Made by a program: the position numbers and the translations under genes. A stretch of 64,000 nucleotides of DNA from contig NC_081405.1 in NCBI RefSeq assembly GCF_030272615.1, positions 310,015,235-310,079,234 of the forward strand. Reading direction: 5' to 3'. A model generated the notes under the pieces. The model searched no databases. It was given only the letters and a program-made list of their open reading frames with translations, and was not told where the DNA came from. How positions within the stretch are numbered: the stretch's first letter is position 1; every line of letters starts with the position of its first letter. Below are positions 46,804 to 58,286 of the stretch, piece after piece. The stretch is from Cryptomeria japonica. Lineage: Eukaryota; Streptophyta; Pinopsida; Cupressales; Cupressaceae.

Positions 46804-48960
46804 TCTTGTCCCTTTTGCATTTAACATCTTTGTTGTAGATTTTATGTTTTTGAAGTTACAAATCTGACATTTTACGACAACATTTTGACATTTTCACGTC
46901 TGCATCTTCTAAAACTGCATTTTTGTTTTTCTGTCGTGTTTTTTATTTCTGAAATCATGTCTATGTCCTCGACAGTATTTTACAATTTTCTAGATTGTAG
47001 AGCCATGTTTGTGTTTCTAAATCACGTTTGTTATCCGTTTGACCATGTATGTGTTCCGGAGTCATGTATATGTTTCGGAACCATGTCTATGGGGTTTAAA
47101 GCCATCTCTGTGTCACAGAAATGCATCTATGTGCGATCTAATCGCGTCTGTGTTTAGTTCTTGTAGTTTTGATTTTGTTTCAGTTTTTAGGGTTTCATTT
47201 TGTCATTTTGATTTCAGATTTGGTTTATTTGAGCTAATATATTTTGATCTAGCTAACGAATTGGTGTATCTTTTTCTTGAAGTGAATCGCATTTTCGAAG
47301 GCCCCTTTTTCACAAAGTCTTTTGGATCTAAAATTTACCTAACTTGTGTGCTTATAGGAGGGGTATTATTGCAAAATTACTAAAAAATCTTTGTTGCATG
47401 ATCTTGGCAAGGGTTTTTCTTTTGATTTTCATTTCTTTCTTTGTTTCCATAGACTAGAAAACACTTCAATTAGTGCACTAAAATTTAACCAGTGTCTTGT
47501 GTGTCTTGGGCAATATGCTCTTTGTGTTCAATCTTTAGAGGGCCTGCCTCCCCGTGTGGTCATTAGGACTACTAGTGAGGAGTGAACGACCCAAGTGGTA
47601 GTGTATAAAACCCACCTCTTCCAAACCACTATAAATAATTGTATCCATGGTGAAAGCCATGGGTAACGTGTGCTGATTAGCTCATACCGACACTATGTTT
47701 CCCCATAACCCCATTTGATCAAATTTATTTGATCAATAGTAGGCAATAACCCCTACCAGCTAGGAGCCTTTTGTATGGCCACATGAGAGGATGGCCTTAT
47801 TAGCACCTTTTTGTTTTAGAAAGCCAAAATCCTTCTAGCTGTTGGGGTAGGAGGTCAGACCTCTGGAGAAGCCCACACACATTCAAATCTTAGTAGAGAT
47901 ACAAAGTTCACCACTGGGAGTTTTTGTGGGGACTGGTGCTTGGCTGCCCCAGAGAAGTGAGTGCTAAGGGTGGAGCCAAAGGGGTCAAGCATCTAAGTAT
48001 CTGCTTTGAATAGCGTAGCCTCAGGGGAAACCCCATGTGAGATCAACAACTATTGTCTTGGCCAACCATAAGAATTGTGTTTGTCTTCTTTTAAACATTC
48101 AAACATTCAAGATCAAACATCAAAATAGTGTGTCTTTTGTATCTTCAAGTGTATGCAAAATTTTTTTACATCAAACAACACACTTTCTTTTCGGTCATTT
48201 TGAGTCCAAACACTTGCAAAAATTGAGTCCTCGTCAACATTGTGTCCTCTTGTCATGAAAAATGGTCAAAAATTCAGATTTGGTCACAACAAACAACTTC
48301 ACAGATTAGAAAATTGCACTCAAATTTTGGAAACGCATCTTTGTCTGACAAAAACACGTCTGTGTCCTATAATCATGTTTGTGTTATCATAGAAAATTGA
48401 ATTCACAAAATCTAAGAAACGTATCTATGCAGTGTCTAATCACGTCTGTGTTGGGTAACCACGTTTGTGTTCAGTATTAGAAAAAAAATTACAGTCCAGC
48501 AAAAAAGAGTAATCAATTTCAGAATTCTTGAGCTTCGTAGGTTATTTCTTTGGGTTTTCATCTAGCATTCAGCCTATATTTGGGTCTCACAAAGTTCATC
48601 ATTGCTTTACACCTTGCATTACATTCACATTTGTCTAAACTTGAGTCAAAAGGTCACTTGCTTGTCCTCATCTTGCTTTGTCAACACAATACATACAACA
48701 ACATTTTGCTAAGTGGTCCCTCATCAAGGTCTATCACCTTTGGGTCTCATTTGGTCTTACTTGGAGTCAAGGTCAACTTACCTCATCAAGAGATTTATCA
48801 TCTCTTTGGAAGCCACACCTACTCTACCACATACATAACTGGTCTTACACTTTGGACATTGTGAGTACACCTTAGATTCATTTACATTCCATCCAACTCT
48901 TAGTTTTCCATACTTTTCTATTTTCATCTAGTCTCACACATCTTGGTCAAGACCTAGTTC
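46804..48960 (+). other. Gypsy-2 leader with motif clusters
   Basis: About 2.1 kb without a sustained ORF. Two clusters of a degenerate RCRTYTRTGT motif lie at 46,890-47,160 (about nine copies; e.g. CGCGTCTGTGTT, GCATCTATGTG) and 48,325-48,475 (about six; e.g. CACGTCTGTGTTG). The middle part (47.6-48.0 kb) has G-rich, possibly structured leader sequence. Confidence 0.6.
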
Positions 48961-51294
48961 ATGGTTGAAACCCATTCTCAAAAATCTAGGAGAGAAGCTA
49001 AAGAGGCTCAAGAGTCTGCAAACATGAGTGGCTATAAGTACGACAACTATATCTTTTTCAATTCTGATCATACCACTTTACCTGACATGGACATCTATAG
49101 AAACACTCAAAATATTGAGAACCTGGATAATAAAAACATCAATGATACACACAATGACAATGTGGACAACATTTCAGTACATTCAGTATAAGTGGAAGAC
49201 TCTATCATGGATCCCCATTCTAATAGATTGGTTGAAGAGATCATGAGAAGAGATAGACAATATTTCCTACAAGTGATGGCACAAAGTGGAGCTAAGATAC
49301 TTCATGATTTTGACATGTCTCAAATAGTGGAAAATCGACCTATGCAAGAAACTCAACTCAACATGGATCAAAGGAGACCTAATAGTGGAGGTACTATAGG
49401 ACCACATTTCGTGCCTGAGTCACCATCATCCTTGTTTCAAAAACCTGAGGTCCCAAATACACATGGTCAATCTTATGATACTAACAAAAGAGCATCTCAT
49501 GAACAACTCCGTCTATGCAAACCATTATGGAACTCTTATGCAAAAAAATACTCTCAAATGCATACCAATGCTAAGGACCAACCTCCAAAATTGGATATCA
49601 AGAGGAATGCTCAAAATTTGGACACAAGAAAAACCCCATGTCAAATTTGGGGCCACTACACAAGAACAAACTCATGACATGCATGTAGAATATGATATGC
49701 ATGGATAAAGAAGATATTACATTCCTCATTATGACTCTATACCAAGTGGTCCCTATACACAGCTCATTATAGACCTCCTCCATATGACCATGTTTATGAT
49801 CAATACCATCCATATATGCAGTATCCTCCTCCTCCACTCGATGGCTCAGGGATGGGATATGGTCCAAGAAGTCGGTCTCCACCAAAAAACAATTTGGATG
49901 AGTAAATAAAGGACATAAAAAAGAAAATGGAGGACATAAATACACCAAATCCAACTTACACAATGAGAGATATATGTCCCTATCCATTTGATAAGAGCAT
50001 TCCAATGCCTCCTTTCCCTGCACATTTTGTAACACCAAAGTTTGATAAGTACAGAGGCAAAGGAGACCCTAAGGCACATATAAGACACTTTTTCACAGCT
50101 TGCATTGAGGTAGCATTAGAAGAAACATACTTGATGAGATTGTTCCCACAAAGCTTAGGTGATCAAGCTATGGAATGGTTCTCCCAACTTCCACCTGGAA
50201 TTAAGTCATGGGGTGACTTAGTAGAGGAATTTATACAACATTTTTCATATAGCATAGAGATAGATATATCAGTTACCACTTTGTGAAACACCAAGAAAAA
50301 GGATGGGGAGTCATTTTCATCATTCTTACAAAGATGGAGGAATTTAGCCAGTAGATGCTCTTGTGAAATTCCACCGAAAAAAATGGTAGAGATGTTCACT
50401 TAGAATGTCAAGAAAGAAATTGGTTATGAGTTGAGGAAAGCTTGTTTGTCCACCTTTAAGGACATCATTGAGAAAGGCTTAGCAATAGAGAAGGTCTTAA
50501 TTGAGCAAGGAATCATCAAGATATTCAAAGAAAACAAAGAGGATTTTAAAGGAAAAGACAAGCCACATTTTTGGAACAAGAACAAGAACACAATAAATCA
50601 TGGCGTTGTTGATGCTAACACGGTGAGACCAATAATCATTCTTTCAGGATCAAGTTCTTCTACAAACAACCAAGTTAATACTCAAGCAACTTCAAAACCA
50701 CAAAGGAAATACACCCCATTGCGAGAACCACTTGAATCATCTTTTAAGAAGCTAGTGGCAAACAAGATAATAACAATTCCAGGAAATCCTCCATATGAGC
50801 CAAAAGCCAAACCAAATTGGTGGAATGACAATGAGTATTGTGAATATCACAAGAGCAAGGGACATAAAATAGGAAATTTCCATCGGTTAAAGAACACTAT
50901 ACAAGATCTTATTGATAGAGGTGACATTGAGATCGAATGACATACATCTAATCAACAACATGAGAGGTCTAAGGAACCATTCTCAAAACATGACAAGGGA
51001 AAAGTCAAAGCCACAAAAGAGCAAGCCAACCATACCAAAGCATCCTATAACTATGATTCAAGTATTAATCACATTTTGATGGACAATTATGTCTCTACTA
51101 TTATCATAAAGGACAAAATGCCTGAAAGTTCTACCCAAAGAGCCAAAGTTGTCCTAAAAGGCATTGGAGCTTCTGCTGAATCTACCTCTGAATTTAATGT
51201 CACAACTCATCGAGGTAAATTCATCCTGCAGGGTGCTCCAACTAAAACCACTACTTCCTCATCTGCCAAACCTGAGTACGACCTAGTAGAATAG
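48961..51294 (+). pseudogene. Gypsy-2 gag
   Basis: Starts with ATG at 48,961 (MVETHSQKSRREAKEAQES). The capsid part has FPAHFVTPKFDKYRGKGDPK, HIRHFFTACIEVALEE, MEWFSQLPPGIKSWGDL and FSSFLQRWRNLASRC. The nucleocapsid end has WWNDNEYCEYHKSKGHKIGN then FHRLKN and IQDLIDRGDIEIE, where the last Cys of the family's zinc knuckle (GH-x4-C) is Phe. Stops at 49,189, 49,675, 50,284, 50,401 and 50,938, and small frame breaks. Gag of this lineage packages RNA; this copy cannot. Confidence 0.85.
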
Positions 51295-51319
51295 TTAGGG
51301 AGGATGCCTGCGCTTATCT

Positions 51320-51964
51320 CCATTCTTAAAATTTTATGCATATCCCCACACATAAAGCCATCCTTGATAAAACTTTGAGAGAAACTTTTGTCCCCACTGA
51401 TCTGAACGTGGACCATTTTCAAGCCATGGTGGGATACCTTTCCTTTCCACATTCTCTACATTCATTAAAGCTGACAACTCCTTCGTAAGCCAACCACATA
51501 ATACACCTTTACACATTAAAGCCTTCCTCCACAAACATCAAATAAAACAAGTAAAGATAGATGGAGGAGTTGGTCTCAATATATGTACTTTAAACACAAT
51601 AATACAATTGGGATATTCAAATAAAGTTGTAAATGCTACAAACAAAATTACCATTAAGGCATATGATGATGAAGAGAACTCATCCAAAGGCACAGTCAAT
51701 TTACCTCTAAGAGTAGGGCTGGTTACAAAGTATGTGGTTTGTCAAGTCCTAGATCTCGATCTCACATACAACATATTTATAGGAAGCCCATGGATCTATG
51801 AGATGAGAGCAGTCCCATCTACATACCATCAATGCATTAAGTTTCCTCATAATGGAGTTGAAGTAACAATTAATGGTGATCCTAATCAATTTATATACTA
51901 CAATATTTTGAGGCCAAAAGCTAAGACAATAATTCCAATTAATAGAGAGGCTATCCCATTGTAA
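51320..51964 (+). pseudogene. Gypsy-2 aspartic protease
   Basis: KIDGGVGLNICTLNTIIQLG near 51,560 is the active-site block; the DGG form, instead of DSG or DTG, is usual in Tat-type elements. LPLRVGLVTKYVVCQVLDL, YNIFIGSPWIYEMRAVPSTY and HQCIKFPHNGVEVTINGD follow, the typical second half. Stops upstream (51,292) and at 51,962. Confidence 0.8.
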
Positions 51965-52150
51965 GAATATATTGACCCTGAATCATTAAAACCTTCAAAA
52001 TCAAAGAAAGGTGAGCTTAAAGAGAAATATTAGGATAAAGGCATGGGTGAATATGCACTAAATCAAACCATGTGCTTGCGGAAAGTTATGAATTCACCAA
52101 AAGAATATGGATGACCACATCCTTCTAAATGGGTATCTATCATTACGCTG

Positions 52151-52360
52151 ATGTGGGATCCTACTATATTCCAAAAGTGGGGTGAAATGGAAGAAGAAGA
52201 CTTATACAAAATGCTTTACAAAGACCATGAAGATGATACACAAGATCACATTAGGATACCATGTAAAAAATATGGCAAAGGATTCAAGATGCTACAAAAG
52301 TTTGGGTACGATGGTAAAAGTCCTCTTGGATTAAGAAAAAAGGTATCACTCAACCTTTGA
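52151..52360 (+). pseudogene. Gypsy-2 G-patch segment
   Basis: YGKGFKMLQKFGYDGKSPLG is a G-patch (G-x2-hhh-x3-G-a-x-G-x-x-hG) between protease and RT, where some retroelements carry a nucleic-acid-binding G-patch. Short and ends in a stop. Confidence 0.65.
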
Positions 52361-53199
52361 AACTAGAATTGACATTTAAAAATTAGCGCTTAAAAGGGCT
52401 TGGTTTCATATCCTTCAGGGTAAATACTCGAAAATTAGAAGAAGCATTACAAATCATGATTTCCAATGATCAACAAGAGAACCGCTATTCCACCAACTCT
52501 AATGAATGGGAATGGGGTTTGAAAAAATCCTCTTGTGATTATGAACTCACTGAGACATTCAAAGAACTAGGTGAACCCATAGAAGAAGAAAAATTTTATA
52601 GAAAATTCAGAGTTGGTCAAGAAACAACGCCTAGGGATCCCACACAGTCTTTGTTTTTAGGTTCTAGATCGAAATACGAAGAATGAGGACACCCATTCTG
52701 GAAGGCACTTTTAGTGATGCCAATGTGGACTCGTTCATGATTGAGATAGATGAGGAGAGTGTCAGCAATGACCTTGACAAATACCTTAACATAGCTTAAT
52801 ATAATTGTATCTTCACACTTACTCCTGCTAACTTTATAAACATTGAAGGCCTTCCTCTTGTTCACCACTAACTCATTGATTGGGACCATGAAGGACCTGT
52901 ACAATTCAACACATTCCAAAATGATGAGGCCTTCATTGACTATTTGGGCATACAAGATGATCTTCTACTTGGGGACCATAAGGTGGGATACACTATAGAA
53001 CTCAACATCATGGCATAGTTTGGTGAGGGTGTTGGGCCTTCTAGTCGCAAAAATGTAAAAAAAAAATGAATCATGGGTTTTACGGTGAAAACCACATTGT
53101 GGCACTGTCTGACCCCAAAAAGTAAAAATAAAGGACTTATCTAAGGGTGAAAACCTCTCTGAGGCACCCGAAGATGGAAGGCTCAACATTCTCCTGACA

Positions 53200-54150
53200 T
53201 CATATGAAGAAAATTCATCAGTGTTAGTAGAGGAGACCATCAAAACAAACATTGGTACAAAAGAGATTCCACATAACATATTCCTGGCACAATCTCTGAT
53301 AGAAAGAGAAAGAATGAAGTTCATAAGTTTCTTCACAAAGCAAAAAATCAATTTTGCATGGTCATATGTTGATATACCTGGACTGGATCTGGATTTAGTA
53401 ATGCATCATTTGACTGTTAAACTAGGAGAAAAGCCAATGAAACAAAAATTAAGAAAGATGCATCCATAGGTGGCATTATTAGTAAAGGTGGAGCTTGAAA
53501 AATTATTGGATGTTGGATTCATATGACCAATTGATTATCCTGAATGGACCTCCAACTCAGTACTAGTCAGTAAGCCAGATTGTAGCATCTGCATATGTAC
53601 AGATTTTAGAGACATCAAAAAGCTTGTCCTAAGGATGAATTTTCATTCCCAAACATCGACCTGATCGTAGATCTCACAGCAGGTCATGCGATGTTATGTT
53701 TGATGGATGGATTCTCTAGATACAATCAAATAAAAATCACATCCGAAGATCAGCACAAAGCAATGTTTACTTGTCCCTGGGGAACTTTTTGCTAGAATGT
53801 CATGTCCTTTGTGCTAAACAATGCAGGAGCTACATACCAACGAGTTATGACTACTATCTTTCATGATCTTATGCACGTAACTATAGAAGATTATGTTGAT
53901 GACCTCTTGGGAAAATCATTAGACAAAGACACACATTTGGACATCCTTTCAGTCATTTTCAATCGGTTGGAAAAATACAAAGTGAGACTAAATCCTAAGA
54001 AATGTGTCTTTTGAGTAACCTCTGGGAACCTCCTTAGATAGATTGTTTCAAAAAGAGGAAATGAAGCCGATCCAGCAAAAGTTAAAGCGATATTAGAAAT
54101 ACCACCTCCAAGAAATATCAGTCAACTTTGATCTTTACAAGGAAGACTCT
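53200..54150 (+). pseudogene. Gypsy-2 reverse transcriptase
   Basis: FISFFTKQKINFAWSYVDIP, HHLTVKLGEKPMKQKLRKMH, CICTDFRDIKKL, LMDGFSRYNQIKI and AMFTCPWGTF are fingers and palm blocks. MSFVLNNAGATYQRVMTTIF then DYVDDLLGKS (YVDD) and LNPKKCVF follow. Stops at 53,467, 53,525, 54,012 and others plus frame breaks near 53,640. Confidence 0.88.
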
Positions 54151-54179
54151 AGTCCATACAAAGATTCATAGCACAACTT

Positions 54180-54677
54180 GTGGATAGATGTCATCCTTTT
54201 CAGCACTTGCTACACAAAAACATCAAATTCAAATGGGATGATAACTATCAACAAGCTTTTCAGATACTCAAATATTATCTTCTGAATCTACCAGTCTTGA
54301 TGCCACCAGTCCGAGAACAACCCCTATTACTCTACATATCAGCTACACCAACAACACTGGGGGCACACTTGGCACAACAAGATGTTGAAGGAAAAGAAAA
54401 GGTAGTATATTATATTAGTCGTACTTTGGTCAGTTATGAGCTAAACTACACACCAATTGAGTGTGTGTGTCTCACTGTAGTTTTTGCTTCACAAAAATTA
54501 CAAAATTACATGCTAACTCATAAAACTAAGCTGGTCGCAAAGATCGATCCATTGAAGTATCTTCTCAATAAGGAGATGCTTATTGGCAGACTAGCCAAAT
54601 GGGTGATGATCTTGAGTGAATTCAACATTGAATATGTGGACAGAAAAACAATAAAGGGACAAACTATCGCATATTAG
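54180..54677 (+). pseudogene. Gypsy-2 native RNase H
   Basis: FKWDDNYQQAFQILKYYLLN, LLYISATPTTLGAHLAQQDV, KVVYYISRTLVSYELNYTPI and LLNKEMLIGRLAKWVMILSE. This is the standard gypsy RNase H following RT. Residues E (YELNY) and the connection-like tail are preserved; one stop at its end (54,675). Confidence 0.85.
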
Positions 54678-54692
54678 TTAGCAAATTCACCC

Positions 54693-55160
54693 ATGATAGA
54701 TGATACTCCTCTAATTTCAGAATTTCCAAATGAATCCATCTTAGTGGTATCACACATGAAGCCTTGGCAACTATACTTTGATGGCTCATACATGCAACAT
54801 GGTGTAAGAGCTGGCATCCTCTTTATCACACCTCAAGGGGATTCCATTCCCAAATCATACCGATTGTCATTTCCTGTCACTAATAACATAGTAGAATACG
54901 AGGCATTAATAACTCGATTACAAATTGCAGTTCAGTGGAAGATCCAAGAACTTCATTTTTTTGGGACTCTCAACTTGTAATTCATCAAGAAATCGATTAA
55001 TACCAAACAAAGGATGAAAAAATAATACCTTACAATAAAATGGTAGATGACTTCAAGTAATACTTCATAAAGATAACCTTTGAGCAGATATCAAGCGAGA
55101 AGAATCGAGTGGCAGATGCCATGGCTACTATTGCATCACTGATTGATCTATCATAGAATG
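54693..55160 (+). pseudogene. Gypsy-2 extra (archaeal-type) RNase H
   Basis: WQLYFDGSYMQHGVRAGILF, SYRLSFPVTNNIVEYEALIT, DSQLVIHQ-like sequence one frame over near 54,966, and EKNRVADAMATIASL near 55,100. This is the second RNase H typical of Tat elements, here in its usual place before integrase. One frameshift (~54,965) and stops at 55,000-55,070. Confidence 0.85.
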
Positions 55161-55369
55161 AAGCCTGCTATGAGTTCTTGGTGGATAACCCTTTGGTTCC
55201 CTCATATGAGATCACTCCTACTGATATGATATGTGTTGTTGGTCCTGATTCTGAGTTATACAGTTCCATTTTCACATTGCTTCGTAACAACACCCTTCCT
55301 CCTAATTTATCCAACAACCAAGGCCACACTTTCATTTGCCAATCTTCCTGATATGTCATTTTAGTTGAT

Positions 55370-56512
55370 ATCCTATACCGTTGAGGTCTAGATGGTACTC
55401 TTCTTAGATGTTTAAAAGGGGATAAATCTCAAATTACATTACGTGAAGTTCATGAAGGTATTTGCGGTCCACATTTTAGTGGTCCTACCTTAGCCAAGAA
55501 ACTCATCAGGACTGGATATTACTGGCCTAGTATGGAAAAAGATTCATATCAATTTCTCAAGAAATGTAAGCAATGTCAAAATCATGGAGACCTTATTCAT
55601 GCGCTAGCACAAGAGCTTCAACCGATTGCAACTCCTTTGCCCTTTTGTTAGTGGGGACTCAATCTCATAGGCAAGATTCACCCTCCTTCTTCCAATGGCC
55701 ACAAATTCATTATCACTGCCCCAGAGTATTTCACAAAATGGATTGAAGTTGTGCCTCTTACACAAGTCACTGGAAAACAGATTGCTACATTCATTCTTAA
55801 CTATATCATTTGCTGGTATGATATTCCTCTTTCCATCATCACCGATAACGAACGTCCCTTCAAAAACTAGGATGTTTGTGAACTTTGTGATCGCTTCCAT
55901 ATTACCCATTGTTTCTCCACTCCCTATTACCCCCAAGGTAATGGTCAAGCTGAGGTGTCTAATAATACTATCCTTAAAATCCTCAAAAAGACAGTTGATG
56001 ATGCTAGCCAAAATTGGCATATCCAACTTAATCCCGCAGTTTGGGCTTATTGCACAAGTGTTCACACTCCTCTAGGAGCCACACCTTATTCACTTGTCTA
56101 TGGCACCAAAGCTATCTTGCCTATTGAGGTTGAGTTACCATCTTTATGAGTCTCTTGTCACAATATTATCAATGATGAAGACTATAGGGTATCTCGCTTA
56201 CAAGAATTGGAAGTATTGGATGAACGAAGGCAAACTACTTTTAATCACATCAAGGCTTATCAACAATGAATGAGTCATAGTTACAATCACAAGGTAAAGC
56301 CTCGCACATTTGAAGTGGGTGACTTTTTTCTCAAGGAAAATACCAAAAATCAGCAAGACAGAGAGAAGAAAGAAAAGTTCGAACCAAATTGGCTTGGTCC
56401 TTACATCATTACAACAGTCTATGAATTTGGTGCATATCAGCTTTCGACACCAAATGGAGAACCTTTGGAAGATCCAATCAATAGCATGCACCTTCGCAGG
56501 TTTTACACATAG
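55370..56512 (+). pseudogene. Gypsy-2 integrase
   Basis: HEGICGPHFSGPTLAKKLIR and YYWPSMEKDSYQFLKKCKQC are the HHCC zinc finger. The core has ITAPEYFTKWIEVVP, where Glu stands at the place of the family's first catalytic Asp (ATDYF). It also has SIITDNERPFKN (second Asp present) and YYPQGNGQAEVSN (Glu present). C-terminal: GATPYSLVYGTKAILPIEVE, FEVGDFFLKE, KFEPNWLGPYIITTVYEFGA. It ends with a normal stop at 56,510. Internal TAG/TGA codons at 55,650, 55,867 and 56,147. Confidence 0.88.
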
Positions 56513-58286
56513 ATCTTCATTATATCCTAATTCAAAAATACAAAAAAAAATCAAAAATTAAATCAAAAATTAAAAAAATCATAAAACATAAAAAAATCGT
56601 TACTTGGTGAAAACCTGGCAAACAGGCGCCTTGTGATAAAAAAATCAAAATCAAAATCAAAAATAAAAAAAAGTAAAGAGAAATAAATTCGTCCAATGGT
56701 GAAAACCACTTCGGTGGTGCCCTGGGCAAGTACCATGGTGAAAACCAGGTTACTAACGCCATGTGTAGAGACATTTCTCCTCCCTCCTTCAGGATTCAAT
56801 CTCATCCTTTCACTTTGGACACACTCATAGCCTATCCATTCATAATAAACTTACCCATTCCCATCTTGGCTTATTATTGATCTACCCAAGATTAGTTAGT
56901 CATTCATAATAAACCTCCCTTTTCACCCCTTTCCATCCATAATAAATGTGGCTAAGGAAAATTTCAAGTCTAGTGATGGGTGTGGAACTAAGAACATCAC
57001 ACATTTTGAGTATAGTTTCTTCCAATTTTCTTCAGTCTATCCGTGCACAATCTACAATAAAGCAACACTTGCATCGTCGATCCACAATAAAGTTTCGTAT
57101 TCTCCACCATAAAGTATCAGTTTCATAGATTCACTTAGTTTTAGATGAGACACGAGCAACAATGGGCTTCAACAAATCAACTCTTTTAATAGAATCAAAC
57201 AACATTATGGTTCAGTGCTATTTATCATTTTGTGAGCATAAACATTGTGACCACAATCAAATAGACTTATACAACTGATAAGAGACACTGAACTTGAGGA
57301 CTACGGTGGATGTTGGTGTCGAGTCCTGGTTTTCTTTTGATTTCATCTTTTGGTGACATGTCTTTTAGCTTTTTTGGGATCTCTCTGACTAGAGATTTTA
57401 TCTCCAGGATGTCTTTGATTATAAAGGTGAGGATGGGGTATCGTCTCCTATTTTTCTTTTCTTTCTGTATATTGTCTCTTAGTAATTCTATGACTTGTCC
57501 AAGGATATGAGGACACTATGAGTCTAGTGTGAACTAGGGAATTCTTTGTGTGCAACTATCTAATCTCCATGTAAACAGGTACAATGACTTTCCAAGTCGA
57601 ACATATATCTCGATTGTCATAACCTATTTTCCATAATAAAGCTCAATGATGATAAAGCACAAGAAGCTCTTTCACTTTCATATCTTCTATCTTCCATCCC
57701 CCTTTCTTGATTGAGCTTCATCATCCCTCTTGAGTCTGTGTAGTGTGCTATTAGATGACTGAGTATATGGACATGCCAAAAATATCTGCATTTCATGTAG
57801 TTTGCACCTGCATTACCACATATTTGCATTTCATACATAAATATAGATATCATAATTGCAATACATCCTGCACACAACACATGTTAGCACATTTTACATT
57901 TTCATCATGTAAATAGTTATTTGCATTATCATATTCATCTACATTTCATACATTATCGTTCACATTTGCATAACATATTAAAAATATAAAAGAACAAAAA
58001 AAAATATTGCATTTCATCATGTACATATTTTCATCCATATCATAAGCATCACATAGAAACATGCATCGTATAGAAGCATCACATAGGTGCACATGCATAT
58101 AGCTGCCGCAAGGATGAATCATCTAATATATATATCAAAAAACATAAGTGTCATGATACAATGATGTCAAAATCATATGGCTACAAGATCACCCGAAGGT
58201 GTCTACATCGTCATACAAACATGGTACAAAAACTAATACATAGGGAGTCCTCTAAGGCTATGATGAACTCCATCCCTCGGATCCAA
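56513..58286. other. Gypsy-2 3' region, no sense gene
   Basis: A-rich tract (56,530-56,690), three GGTGAAAACC hairpin motifs (56,606-56,760), then AT-rich DNA. From 57,770 to 58,100 come many CATTTCATACAT-like units, probably past the 3' end of the antisense PMD gene. Confidence 0.5.

Larger units (their letters stand above)
53084..56760 (+). repeat. Five GGTGAAAACC hairpin motifs in two groups
   Basis: Copies at 53,084-53,106, 53,145-53,168, 56,606-56,630, 56,698-56,721 and 56,737-56,760. Each is GGTGAAAACC followed by 6-10 variable bases and GGNGCC, GGCACC or ACGCC. In most the variable part pairs on itself (CCAC-TTCG-GTGG; CCTC-TCTG-AGG; CCTG-GCAAA-CAGG). The stem changes while pairing is kept in three copies. 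Confidence 0.65.

Noticed and set aside
55604-56065. Minus-strand 153-residue ORF
   Set aside because: Lies opposite the Gypsy-2 integrase core and is its shadow.
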